Assembly (NCBI GenBank): GCA_030748495.1
Contig: JASMLX010000015.1
Span: 1-64,000 of the forward strand
Origin: Candidatus Poribacteria bacterium
GTDB lineage: Bacteria; Poribacteria; WGA-4E; UBA9662
Direction of reading: 5' to 3'
DNA length: 64,000 nt
Shown piece by piece: positions 47,028 to 55,259 of the stretch (the stretch's first letter is position 1; each line of letters begins with the position of its first letter). The position numbers were made by a program, and so were the translations under genes. The notes under the pieces were generated by a model. It saw only the letters and a list, made by a program, of their open reading frames with translations, searched no databases and had not been told where the DNA came from.

Positions 47028-47419
47028 TACTTGTGCTCCTGTTTTAGTAGATGCAATTCGCTCTTGGCTTTTTCGTACAATAGTCGTGCGGACTCAACAA
47101 CTTGTCGCTGTTCCTGTAACTGGTAGTCGATCTCATTAGCTAAACTCGTTGCCCGTTCGGCTTCAGCTACTGCTGCTGCCACTCGAGCCTTGAGTTCCGC
47201 CCATTCTCCAAGTTGGTACGCCTGCTTCCAATGCTTCTCGGTTTGAGCTAGTATGGCTTGGTTTAAGTAGGTTTCCGCTTGGTTTAACGACTCAGATCTC
47301 AGCTGAACAGTGTGGATTTGTGCAGTTGCATCCTCAATCTGCTTTTCAACTATCTGGGGCGGAATACTAGCACAACCCACAAAAAAAGATAAGATTCCTA
47401 AATACGGCCAACATCGCAT
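47027..47419 (-). CDS. DUF4398-like lipoprotein
   Basis: The 130-residue lipoprotein (lipobox VGC near residue 16) is followed by a helical, Ala/Glu/Gln-rich domain (SLNQAETYLNQAILAQTEKHWKQAYQLGEWAELKARVAAAVAEAERA) of the DUF4398 kind. ATG 47419 is chosen: AAGGGA precedes it, and an earlier ATG at 47455 would lie upstream of the promoter -10 box. TAATG overlap joins it to the OmpA-type gene. The same helical repeat type occurs in both proteins, suggesting they assemble together. Confidence 0.8.
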   Translation of the reverse strand: MRCWPYLGILSFFVGCASIPPQIVEKQIEDATAQIHTVQLRSESLNQAETYLNQAILAQTEKHWKQAYQLGEWAELKARVAAAVAEAERATSLANEIDYQLQEQRQVVESARLLYEKAKSELHLLKQEHK

Positions 47420-47446
47420 AAGTAAGCTCCCTTCTGTGTTTTTATT

Positions 47447-47476
47447 ATCATACATTTTTCCAGATTAGCACGTCAA
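47447..47476 (-). promoter_or_regulatory. sigma-70-like promoter for the DUF4398/OmpA operon
   Basis: On the minus strand TTGACG (47476-47471), an 18-base spacer and TATGAT (47452-47447). It is back to back with the tyrA leader promoter, about 60 bases away. Confidence 0.6.
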
Positions 47477-47538
47477 GACTGCTCGACAATAGAATTATAA
47501 ATTGTTCTGGATCCATCAGGCTCGAGTTGGATTTTCAC

Positions 47539-47567
47539 TTGACACAATTAATAGGCCGTGCTATATT
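47539..47567 (+). promoter_or_regulatory. near-consensus promoter of the tyrA leader
   Basis: TTGACA (47539-47544), exactly 17 bases, then TATATT (47562-47567). Transcription should start about 47574, making a leader of roughly 145 bases before tyrA. Confidence 0.75.
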
Positions 47568-47599
47568 TGGAATACCTTTATGAAAAAGGAGGTGATCGC

Positions 47600-47644
47600 A
47601 TGTGTTTATCACAGACGGTCGTAGGAGGTAATTGTAGCTTCTAG
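47600..47644 (+). CDS. predicted 14-residue leader peptide
   Basis: ATG 47600 to TAG 47642-47644 encodes MCLSQTVVGGNCSF. The ribosome binding site AAAGGAGGTGATC (47585-47597) is complementary over 13 bases to the usual 3' end of 16S rRNA, far longer than at any other gene here. The stop codon falls in the loop of an inner hairpin. There is no run of Tyr or Phe codons, so classical amino-acid attenuation is not evident. Confidence 0.55.
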   Translation: MCLSQTVVGGNCSF

Positions 47645-47700
47645 CTACACCCGCCTCCTACGACCTACCAAGCAGGGCTAGTTTTTAGCCCTGCTTTTTT
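47617..47700 (+). promoter_or_regulatory. tyrA leader: SD/anti-SD hairpin followed by terminator
   Basis: Arm GGTCGTAGGAGG (47617-47628) pairs perfectly with CCTCCTACGACC (47654-47665). Nested inside is TGTAGC/GCTACA (47633-47638, 47644-47649). Then AGCAGGGCTA/TAGCCCTGCT (47671-47680, 47686-47695) with a run of six T (47695-47700) is a classic intrinsic terminator, 18 bases before ATG 47718. The first hairpin overlaps the leader ORF, so translation should compete with its folding. This looks like an attenuation device. Confidence 0.75.
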
Positions 47701-47717
47701 GTGTCGGTAGATTGTAC

Positions 47718-48593
47718 ATGAAACAGATTCAACAAATCACTATTCTCGGCGTTGGCTTGATGGGTGGATCGCTTGGTCTATCCTTAAAGGAGAATGGATT
47801 TAAAGGTAAACGAGTAGGCTTAGGACGTCGAATAGAGACACTCGAAGTCGCTCTTCAATGTCAGGCCGTAGACGAAATTACCACCGATTTTAGTCTGGCA
47901 CTGACAGATACGGACCTGATCGTAATCTGTACACCGATTGATAAAATTCCCTCCATGGTTGAGTTGATCACTGTACATGCTGATTCTTTGAGGCCACTAA
48001 TCCTAACCGATGTCGGTAGTGTCAAGGCCAAACCCATTCAGTCAGTTGAGAAGATCTTAGAGACCTTTCCTCAATTTCGTTTTGTCGGCGGACACCCAAT
48101 GGCTGGATCTGAGAAGACTGGGGTCTTATCCGCCCAGGCAGACCTCTATCAATCGGCAAAATGTCTGCTGACACCAACGGCCACGACCTCCGAAACGGCA
48201 GTAGCCACAGTGACTGAGCTATGGGAGTTAGTTGGGGCGAAGGTCCATATCTTAACACCAGATCAACACGACCACCTGTTAGCAGCGGCCAGCCATCTGC
48301 CGCATCTAATCGCATCGGTTCTGACAGAGACTGTTGGTCGGGTTTCGGTCGACGGAGAAGCCGCAATCAAGTTTTCCGCTACCGGTTTTCGAGATACCAC
48401 CCGAATTGCGGCTGGCTCACCAGATCTATGGAACAGTATCTTTCTGCAAAATCGGACATATTTAATTCCGTTAATTTCAGATCTGATCGGCCAACTCCGT
48501 CAGTTCCAAACCGATTTACAAAACAATGACGAAGACCAAATTCGAGACTGTTTGACTTCAGCTAAACAGATCCGGCAGGCCTTGGAAAGTTAG
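47718..48593 (+). CDS. tyrA: prephenate (or arogenate) dehydrogenase
   Basis: The 291-residue NAD(P)-dependent enzyme converts prephenate to 4-hydroxyphenylpyruvate in tyrosine synthesis. It has the dinucleotide-binding motif ITILGVGLMGGSLGLSL, LIVICTPIDKIPSM, LTDVGSVKA, the active-site segment VGGHPMAGSEKTG and the late HLPHLIASVL, which holds the catalytic His region. No chorismate mutase or ACT domain is attached. ATG 47718 is favoured over the in-frame TTG 47712. The TAG stop overlaps the GTG start of cmk (TAGTG), so translation is coupled. Its leader carries a terminator, so expression is probably attenuated. Confidence 0.9.
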   Translation: MKQIQQITILGVGLMGGSLGLSLKENGFKGKRVGLGRRIETLEVALQCQAVDEITTDFSLALTDTDLIVICTPIDKIPSMVELITVHADSLRPLILTDVGSVKAKPIQSVEKILETFPQFRFVGGHPMAGSEKTGVLSAQADLYQSAKCLLTPTATTSETAVATVTELWELVGAKVHILTPDQHDHLLAAASHLPHLIASVLTETVGRVSVDGEAAIKFSATGFRDTTRIAAGSPDLWNSIFLQNRTYLIPLISDLIGQLRQFQTDLQNNDEDQIRDCLTSAKQIRQALES

Positions 48594-49264
48594 TGGTTAA
48601 GCGACTGACAATTGCAATGGATGGTCCGGCCGGATCAGGTAAAAGTACTGTTGCCCGATCTATTGCAAAGGCTCTCGATTATGTCTATCTGAACTCGGGC
48701 TCAATGTACCGGGCGATGACGTTATTCTCGATTCAAGAAGGGATTAACCCCACAGATGAAATACGTCTGATAGCGTTGGCAAAGAGGTGTCAAATTGAGT
48801 TCAGCAATAATGGGCAGACAACCTTCTTAAACGGCACCGATGTCTCGAAGCAGATACGCACGCCTGCCATTGAGGAAAAAATCGTAGCCATTGCTAGGAT
48901 CCCCGCTTTGCGCCAAGAGATGGTATGTCAACAGAGGCGAATTGCCAGTGAAGGTGGCGTCGTAGCGGAAGGCCGCGATACGACTACTGTCGTGCTACCG
49001 GAAGCAGATCTGAAATTCTATGTCACGGCTTCCGTTGAGGAACGTGCCAAGCGACGTTTTCAGGAATTACAATCCAAGGGCATCGACTGCTCAGAACAAC
49101 AGATTGCTCGAGAGATTCAAGAGAGAGATACGGCCGACCAATCAAGAGAACATAGCCCGTTGCAAATGGCGGAGGATGCTATCGTAGTCGATACAACCAA
49201 CCTGACGATAGATGAAGTCATCGCCTTTATTCTCACGCAAATTGAGCAGTGGTCGCTTTGCTAA
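48593..49264 (+). CDS. cmk: cytidylate kinase
   Basis: The 223-residue nucleoside monophosphate kinase phosphorylates CMP and dCMP. The P-loop is MDGPAGSGKST near residue 9; LNSGSMYRAMTL and VVAEGRDTTTVVLPEADLKFYVTA, RAKRRFQEL and RDTADQSREHSPL are the CMP-binding and lid segments. The usual EGRDIGTVVFP reads EGRDTTTVVLP, a mild deviation. The start is GTG 48593, sharing its G with the tyrA stop. It is followed 15 bases on by plsC. The tyrA-cmk-plsC order is common in bacteria, but aroA, often between tyrA and cmk, is absent. Confidence 0.93.
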   Translation: MVKRLTIAMDGPAGSGKSTVARSIAKALDYVYLNSGSMYRAMTLFSIQEGINPTDEIRLIALAKRCQIEFSNNGQTTFLNGTDVSKQIRTPAIEEKIVAIARIPALRQEMVCQQRRIASEGGVVAEGRDTTTVVLPEADLKFYVTASVEERAKRRFQELQSKGIDCSEQQIAREIQERDTADQSREHSPLQMAEDAIVVDTTNLTIDEVIAFILTQIEQWSLC

Positions 49265-49279
49265 TAATTCGTTAACAAG

Positions 49280-49984
49280 ATGACATCTCCACAAAGGGGA
49301 ACCCAAGAACGGATATATCAGCCAGGTGAACAGGTAATGGATTATGTACACCGTCCCATCAGTAGCACCCGATTTCGACGGGGCTTCCGAGTGGTTAGCG
49401 TTTTATTCTCTATCCTGGGACAGTTGAAGTCCTTCGGCCGTGCAAATCTCCCGACTAAGGACAATTTCTTATTATTAGCCAATCACGTCAGCTATGTTGA
49501 TCCTTTTGTGATTGCAACTGCAGCTAATCAGGATTTTCATTTCATGACCAGGGACGATGCACTCACCTGGCCACTGATCGGTAGTATGCTGAAATTTTTC
49601 AACGGTTATCCGGTTAAGCGGGGCACTCCAGATCTCAAGGCCCTTAAATATACAATTTCACTTTTGAACTCGGGAAAACGTGTTCTGCTTTTTCCAGAAG
49701 GAACACGAAGTACCGATGGGCAACTTGGTTCTGCGACAGACGGTGTCGGTTTTATTGCCAAGCACGCCCAAGTTCCGACTATTCCTGCCTTTATCGGTGG
49801 TACAGAGAAAATACTATCCCGTAGCGGATTTTTATCACTTAGGACTAAGATAACAGTTACTTTTGGTACGTCACTCGATTTCTCAGATCTGGCAACAGAA
49901 CCGCGTCGACAACAGTACCGGCTAATTAGCGAGCGGATCATGGATGAAATTGCCCAACTGAGAAATCAACGCGGCTACGATTAA
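49280..49984 (+). CDS. plsC: 1-acyl-sn-glycerol-3-phosphate acyltransferase (PlsC-like)
   Basis: The 234-residue membrane-associated acyltransferase adds the second acyl chain in phosphatidic acid synthesis. The catalytic NHVSYVD (HX4D) lies at residues about 67-73, followed by PLIGSMLKFFNGYPVKRGTPD, LLFPEGTRS and VPTIPAFIGG, the four blocks of the family. ATG 49280 lacks a good Shine-Dalgarno; ATG 49337 (GATTATGTACACC region) is a shorter alternative. It probably belongs to the tyrA-cmk transcript. rpsA, the frequent next gene in other genomes, is missing here. Confidence 0.88.
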   Translation: MTSPQRGTQERIYQPGEQVMDYVHRPISSTRFRRGFRVVSVLFSILGQLKSFGRANLPTKDNFLLLANHVSYVDPFVIATAANQDFHFMTRDDALTWPLIGSMLKFFNGYPVKRGTPDLKALKYTISLLNSGKRVLLFPEGTRSTDGQLGSATDGVGFIAKHAQVPTIPAFIGGTEKILSRSGFLSLRTKITVTFGTSLDFSDLATEPRRQQYRLISERIMDEIAQLRNQRGYD

Positions 49985-50030
49985 TTAAGATCTATTGACT
50001 CGCAAGCGATTCTAATTTGGAGGAGATCCT

Positions 50031-50825
50031 TTGAAGATAACCATTCTCGGCTCTGGTACTTCAACTGGTGTTCCAGAGTATAAATGTGAATGTGAAACCT
50101 GTCAGGACGCTCGTGTCTACGGTTCTAAAAACTATCGAACCCGCAGTTCGATTCATGTCGAATCCGCAGGTAAGCATCTCCAATTCGATGTTGCCCCTAA
50201 CTTCATTGATCAGATCGATCGTAACAAAATCGACCACATCGACGCAGTGATCTACACACACTGCCATGCAGACCACATTAGCGGCACCAACGATTTGGTA
50301 ATGCCGTGCAGGAAACAGCAGATAGACATGCCGATTTACGGACCTGAGGAAACGATACGGATTATCCAGCGAAACTACGACTATATGTTTCTCAAAGATA
50401 CCTTTCAAGGTGGAGGTGTAGCGCATCTATTACCTCACCCGGTCGCCGAGTCATTCAGTCTATTTGACCAGGAGGTTATTCCGATTCCTGTTCAACATGG
50501 TACTGTTGTTACCTACGGATACCGGATCCAGAACTTCGGTTATGTACCGGATGTCAAGGTTCTACCCGAAGCTTCGCTTCAATTGCTGCAAGGGGTAGAT
50601 CTATTAATCATCGATGCGCTTAGTTTTAATCCCGGTCATCCAACTCATTTCGCTGTTCAGCAAGCGATGGAAGTCTCTGAGAAACTCCAACCAAAAGCAA
50701 CTTATCTAACTCATATAATGCACCGTCTCGACCACCGATATTTCCCTGAGCAATGTCGGGAACAAGGAATTGATTTACCCGACAATATCGAGCTTTGTTT
50801 TGACGGTCAAGTCTTAGATCTCTAA
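50031..50825 (+). CDS. MBL-fold metallo-hydrolase (PhnP/lipoate-type)
   Basis: The 264-residue metallo-beta-lactamase-fold protein shows KITILGSGTSTGVPE at the N-terminus, the CECETC motif of the PhnP-type subgroup (structural zinc), THCHADHISG (HxHxDH) for the binuclear site, and later His ligands in VQHGT and YLTHIMHRLDH. Relatives cleave phosphodiesters such as cyclic ribose phosphates. The start is TTG 50031, with GGAGGAG before it. It lies 46 bases after plsC and could be part of that operon. Confidence 0.88.
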   Translation: MKITILGSGTSTGVPEYKCECETCQDARVYGSKNYRTRSSIHVESAGKHLQFDVAPNFIDQIDRNKIDHIDAVIYTHCHADHISGTNDLVMPCRKQQIDMPIYGPEETIRIIQRNYDYMFLKDTFQGGGVAHLLPHPVAESFSLFDQEVIPIPVQHGTVVTYGYRIQNFGYVPDVKVLPEASLQLLQGVDLLIIDALSFNPGHPTHFAVQQAMEVSEKLQPKATYLTHIMHRLDHRYFPEQCREQGIDLPDNIELCFDGQVLDL

Positions 50826-50859
50826 CAATCGAGTTGTTTTAGAGTCATAGGGAGCACGT

Positions 50860-51720
50860 ATGTTTTCTTCCCAACAATCCAATCAAAAACTGGATATCCT
50901 TTGGAATCAGCAATTGCTACTGTCTTACAACTATCCAGATAACGGTAGCCGTAGTTTCTGGCATCCGCTGCAACTGCCCGATTCGCCGGCACTTACCGCC
51001 AATGAGCCGAGTGACCACGTACATCACCAAGGTCTATGGCTTGCCTGGAAAAAAGTTAATGGAGTTAACTTTTGGGAGCAACCTTCACTTGGGGGAGATC
51101 CAGAAGGTTTCGGCAAGGTCATTCACCAATCATTGTCTCCTGATATAAAAGAGAATTCATGCGGTTTTGAAGCTGTAAATTCTTGGATCGACTGGCAAGG
51201 GAAACAGCATTTGACGGAGCAGCGGTCCACAATAATTCACGCTCCAACAGACCGATACCTGGTCATCGATGTCGATTTTAAGTTGCAAGCCCTGGATGAT
51301 GCTGTCACTCTCGATCTGCTGCGGGGAACGCCAGGGCATGGGGGACTCTTTTATAGTGGGTTTACGGTCCGGTTCGACAATCAACTCACGCCGGGTCAGT
51401 TACTTGACGCGAATGGTCGCACCGAAGCCGACCAGATTTTCGGTCAACAAAGCCAGTGGTGCGGTCTGGCTGGCACCCACGCTAAGAATGCACAGATCTA
51501 TGGTATCACGATTATCGATCAACCGACTAACCCACGACATCCTACTACCTGGTGGGTGAGAAATGACAAGAATTACGGCTTGATCCATCCCTCACTGACC
51601 TACTATGAACCAATCCAATTAGCAGGACAGGAGACGCTTTCTCTCTCCTACCGGGTGGTAATCCATCGCGGCTGGGTGGACGCAGACCTAATTAACTCCC
51701 TATCTACCGATAATTTTTAG
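50860..51720 (+). CDS. DUF6807 (PmoA-like) family protein
   Basis: The 286-residue protein has the DUF6807 hallmark DHVHHQGLWLAWKKVNGVNFWEQ. Other recognisable pieces are RGTPGHGGLFYSGFTVRF and ADQIFGQQSQWCGLAGTHA. The fold is beta-rich with no signal peptide. It is an unstudied family, often near carbohydrate metabolism genes and once misnamed PmoA for methane oxygenase. Here it follows the MBL gene after 34 bases. GGGAG precedes ATG 50860. Confidence 0.75.
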   Translation: MFSSQQSNQKLDILWNQQLLLSYNYPDNGSRSFWHPLQLPDSPALTANEPSDHVHHQGLWLAWKKVNGVNFWEQPSLGGDPEGFGKVIHQSLSPDIKENSCGFEAVNSWIDWQGKQHLTEQRSTIIHAPTDRYLVIDVDFKLQALDDAVTLDLLRGTPGHGGLFYSGFTVRFDNQLTPGQLLDANGRTEADQIFGQQSQWCGLAGTHAKNAQIYGITIIDQPTNPRHPTTWWVRNDKNYGLIHPSLTYYEPIQLAGQETLSLSYRVVIHRGWVDADLINSLSTDNF

Positions 51721-52095
51721 AACCTATTGGAATAAAGTTAGGTCTGGCACTGGCGAAGGGACGCCCACAAAAAGCCGTTGTATCGGTAGACGTCGACTTC
51801 TATCGCACTGTTTCTTGGCCCAGAAACAGTATCTCTATACCGTTTCATCAATCGATATTAAGCCATTCGGTACATACTTTCAAAATTGGAACGGACGAAG
51901 CCCAAATAATCAGACGATGTGGGCTTTCCCAATACCCATATCGTCAACCAGTAAAATGACCCCTTCGGTTAGATTTGGCTATAAACTCCGCTTTTTCCTT
52001 GTCCTGCTGGAACCCCTCGATCCCGACACTACTGAGAAACCGACTGTAGTATCTGACTAAATGGCATGAAACAGCTATATGCTGTTTCTTCCGAC
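51721..52095. other. intergenic, no gene recognised
   Basis: About 375 bases between convergent genes. Nothing supported. Confidence 0.4.
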
Positions 52096-52851
52096 CTATT
52101 TCCCCATTGTTTTCAGATTGTCCAAACATCGTTTGACTGACTCCAGCGGTTCGTAGAGATCGCTCTCATATTCTACGATGTACCACTCGGTATCGCCGTT
52201 TGTTTCACAAGCCTTGAAAACGTCATCCCACGGCACATCGTCGTCGCCGATCAAGGGACGGAACCCGTCCGACCTGGAATAGGGCTTTAGATGGACTGTT
52301 ACCGCTCGATTGGGATATTTCTCAAGGATTGAGACTAAATCTGCTCCGCCATAGAAGGCGTTCCCCGTATCCAGTTGCATGATTACCTCTGGATTGGTGT
52401 TGCCAAAGAACGTATCCCACGGCAACTCGCCGTCCAGTTCCTGAAATTCGATATGATGGTTGTGGTAACCGGTTGCCATTTGGTGAACCGTTAGTTTCTC
52501 GGCTACACTGTTGAAAAAATCAGCCATCTTTAGCCAGTCTTCCCGAGTCTCCCGTAGATTCTGCGGAATCCCGGGAATGATTACGTTCGGATTACCTAGA
52601 ATTTGATTGAATTCAATGGTGGCCTCTAGTTTGTCGCCTTGTACTAAGTCGATAGGCGTGTGCCAGCCACAACAGACAAGCCCCAGGTCATCTAACATGG
52701 TTCGTAGTTCTGGTGCTTCGTTGTTTGGATGTCCAGCGAACTCAACGCCAGCGTACCCCATTTCTGCCACCGCCTTTAGCGTGCCAGCCGTATCCCCTGC
52801 TAGGTCCTGGCGAACAGAGTATAATTCTAAGGCTATCGGTATATTTGCCAT
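52096..52851 (-). CDS. sugar phosphate isomerase/epimerase
   Basis: The 251-residue TIM-barrel protein shows IALELYSVRQDLAGDTAGTLKAVAEMGYAGVEFAG, a start typical of the inosose dehydratase/hydroxypyruvate isomerase group. GYHNHHIEFQ, VIMQLDTGNAFYGGAD, TVHLKPYSRSDG and a late YIVEYESD supply the metal ligands His, Asp, Glu. It is the third isomerase in the window and not close to the other two. A TATAAT on the minus strand lies at about 52925-52920, upstream of the start, though without a clear -35. Confidence 0.88.
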   Translation of the reverse strand: MANIPIALELYSVRQDLAGDTAGTLKAVAEMGYAGVEFAGHPNNEAPELRTMLDDLGLVCCGWHTPIDLVQGDKLEATIEFNQILGNPNVIIPGIPQNLRETREDWLKMADFFNSVAEKLTVHQMATGYHNHHIEFQELDGELPWDTFFGNTNPEVIMQLDTGNAFYGGADLVSILEKYPNRAVTVHLKPYSRSDGFRPLIGDDDVPWDDVFKACETNGDTEWYIVEYESDLYEPLESVKRCLDNLKTMGK

Positions 52852-53309
52852 CTTCTAAACCTCTCTCAGTTTTAATCTCTATTACTTTTCGCCACAATGC
52901 GCCATTGCAACGATCGTCATTATATCACAGTCATCCGGGTTTGACTAGCTAGCTGTTTTTCAGGTACAGTCAGAATGAGTCTTTTCGGAAACCCCCTAGG
53001 ACCCTCATTTCAACTTTTCAACCATTTTCACCACGGATCAAGACCAAACAGGAGATTAATAAGCCTGCGCCTGGTCTTGCTATACAGCCACCCGATAGAC
53101 TTATAATTTAATTTCGTGGGGGCGTATTAAGTGACAATTTCCGGCCAACTTGAAGGGACAGTGAAGTAGCTTATGCAGATTACAAGTACTAGAACAACTT
53201 GTGTTAAACTAAACTAATTGGTGTTCGCCGGGATGGTGTGGGTCAGGTTACTATAAAGAGTTAGTTTTAAACCATATGGGAAAGTCAATAAAAGCGGGAG
53301 AACTAAAAC
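52852..53309. other. intergenic with a hairpin
   Basis: About 450 bases between divergent genes. CAAGACCA (53039-53046) and TGGTCTTG (53072-53079) form an 8-bp stem with an inner CAGG/CCTG. No T run follows. Otherwise nothing supported. Confidence 0.4.
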
Positions 53310-54242
53310 ATGATGATATTAGGTCGGCGTTCGACGATTTTGTTATTCCTTTGGCTCGGTAGCTTTGTCATCGCACAACAGGAAATCTACACAGTTCAAA
53401 AGGGAGATACACTGGGAAAGATAGCTCAGGACAAGTTACAGGATGCTAGATTGTGGGTTCAACTGGCAAAGTATAACAGCATCCCAAACCCCAACCTGAT
53501 CAAAACCAGACAGAGGATAGTCATCCCCACTAAAGCACAACTGCTCTTAAAGGGCAAGGAACAGGAGAGCCTACAAGCCAGAGTAAAAGTGGTTGAGAGG
53601 CAGCTTGCCCAACTTCGGATATTCCGCCACCAACTCCTGCTTGAGGACAATTTTGAGAGTTACCAACTGGATAAACAGCCAACCGATTGGCTCTTCCCTT
53701 CTAGTGGTAGGTGGCGTATCTCCCCTCTGGGCAGTAGGGTATTGGAACAAGCTGACCGAAAAGCGCCTAACAGTGCGGCTTTAGTCGGACAGGAAAGCTG
53801 GTCCAATTACATTGTTCAGGTGGAACTTCGAATAGAGCACAGTGGGGATGCCGGGGTGTTTGCTTACTGGAATTCGCATACTGAAAATTACCGGCTCCGG
53901 ACTAGTAATAAACACAACAGAATTCAGATTGTCAAGCGTGTCCCCAGAGATAGAAGTAGGTATGTGACGATCACTTTGAACGAAGCACCTTTAACGCTGG
54001 AGGATCGTCAATGGTGGATCTTCCGGTTGGAGATAACAACTCACCACTCCTACGTCTATCTGAAGGGGAAAGTCTGGAAGAAGGGAGAAACAGAGCCTGG
54101 GAGTTGGCTATTGGAAGCCTCGGACCACTCCTCTGAGCGCTATGAAAGCGGTCAAGCAGGCGTTTGGACAATAAACGCCGGAGCATCCTACAGAGGGGCG
54201 AAATTCGACAACTTCAAGATATTAAGCCTTAAAGATCATTAA
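53310..54242 (+). CDS. secreted LysM and concanavalin-like domain protein
   Basis: The 310-residue protein starts with a signal peptide cut near FVIAQ. A LysM domain (YTVQKGDTLGKIAQDKLQDARLWVQLAKYN, residues about 26-75) should bind peptidoglycan or chitin-like glycans. A short coiled segment (LQARVKVVERQLAQLR) leads to a beta-sandwich of the concanavalin/DUF1080 kind, residues about 110-305 (LLEDNFESYQLDKQPTDW, GDAGVFAYWNSHTENYRLR, GQAGVWT, AKFDNFKI). The combination is unusual: a wall-bound lectin-like protein is the likely role. The gene stands alone. Confidence 0.8.
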   Translation: MMILGRRSTILLFLWLGSFVIAQQEIYTVQKGDTLGKIAQDKLQDARLWVQLAKYNSIPNPNLIKTRQRIVIPTKAQLLLKGKEQESLQARVKVVERQLAQLRIFRHQLLLEDNFESYQLDKQPTDWLFPSSGRWRISPLGSRVLEQADRKAPNSAALVGQESWSNYIVQVELRIEHSGDAGVFAYWNSHTENYRLRTSNKHNRIQIVKRVPRDRSRYVTITLNEAPLTLEDRQWWIFRLEITTHHSYVYLKGKVWKKGETEPGSWLLEASDHSSERYESGQAGVWTINAGASYRGAKFDNFKILSLKDH

Positions 54243-55259
54243 CTCCTTCTTAAACCAATGGAAATATTAGGTTTATGCCCCTCGTTACCAGGTCGGGTTC
54301 GATCTGGCCGGGCTTTAATTTCGCCTCAAGCGGTGGGAAACTTATCGCCAAGACTAACAGCCAGATTTGCCCGTTTGGTATTAAATTTGAGCCCTTTCTG
54401 GATATTCCCGTCAAATCCGACGAACATACTCCAACCGCCACCGCACTCAACGACTTTAACCAGCACGGGATTATCGCCCTTTTTCAGCGAAACTTTGAAG
54501 TGTTCCTGAAAATCACCTGCACCTCGATTGATGTTATTTTTCTAGGCTGCTTCACCACTTAACCAAACCATAATCGAGTCGTCGCTGCCGACAAACATGA
54601 CCCCATCGGCCGATTTGGGAGAAACAACATTGATATTTTGACCAGTGTAATGAATGGTGGGCAAGAAACCAATATTTGGAACCAATCCGCGTCAATATTT
54701 TGGGAATTGTTGAAGAGAGAAAAGTGTAAAATTTCGGTCATGACTTTGGTAAAAGTAAATCACAATGGTCATAATTTCAACGGTGGCCAAGATGGTTTGA
54801 CGTCGCCGTTTCCGCTAGCCATTTGAGAGTAAAGTTTTATCCCATTGGGGCCAAAACTGCGGGCCAAATTCATCGACCAGACAATAAAAATGTAGGTAGA
54901 GTATCTTCCATAAAAGGGGTGTTATTTCAACAAGTTGCACTTTCCTTATCCATAATTGGACGTTTGAATGGGCTTTTTCCAGGCAACGTATACGGGCTCC
55001 CTCATTAAACATATTGCTCTCTAACTCTAACATCAACGGTAAACCAAACTCGTCGATATTGCATGGCTCCTACGTTTTGCTATATTTTCCCTCATCACCA
55101 GAAAACCAGTCATAATAATCGTGGTTCGGATGGCTGGCGCTACATTTGTGTACTAAATAGATTCTCAGTATCGTTGAGGGTGACATCCTGGGTAAATCAT
55201 GCTAAGATTGGCGATTGTATACCAAGACCCTATTTTTTAAGAAAGATTAGAGATAAAAA
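54243..55259. other. long intergenic region, no gene recognised
   Basis: About 1000 bases. The longest frame, 54275-54562, encodes 95 residues (KFEPFLDIPVKSDEHTP) without a Shine-Dalgarno or known pattern. The region may be decayed coding sequence; no RNA gene, repeat or promoter found. Confidence 0.4.

Noticed and set aside
47580-47624. Alternative leader frame MKKEVIACVYHRRS containing Tyr, as a tyrosine-sensing peptide
   Set aside because: Its ATG lies only a few bases after the predicted transcription start and has no ribosome binding site; a single Tyr codon is weak support.
53039-53079. Hairpin as a terminator
   Set aside because: No T run follows and the loop is long.
54275-54562. 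95-codon frame as a gene
   Set aside because: No ribosome binding site, no recognisable pattern, and overlapping open frames on both strands.
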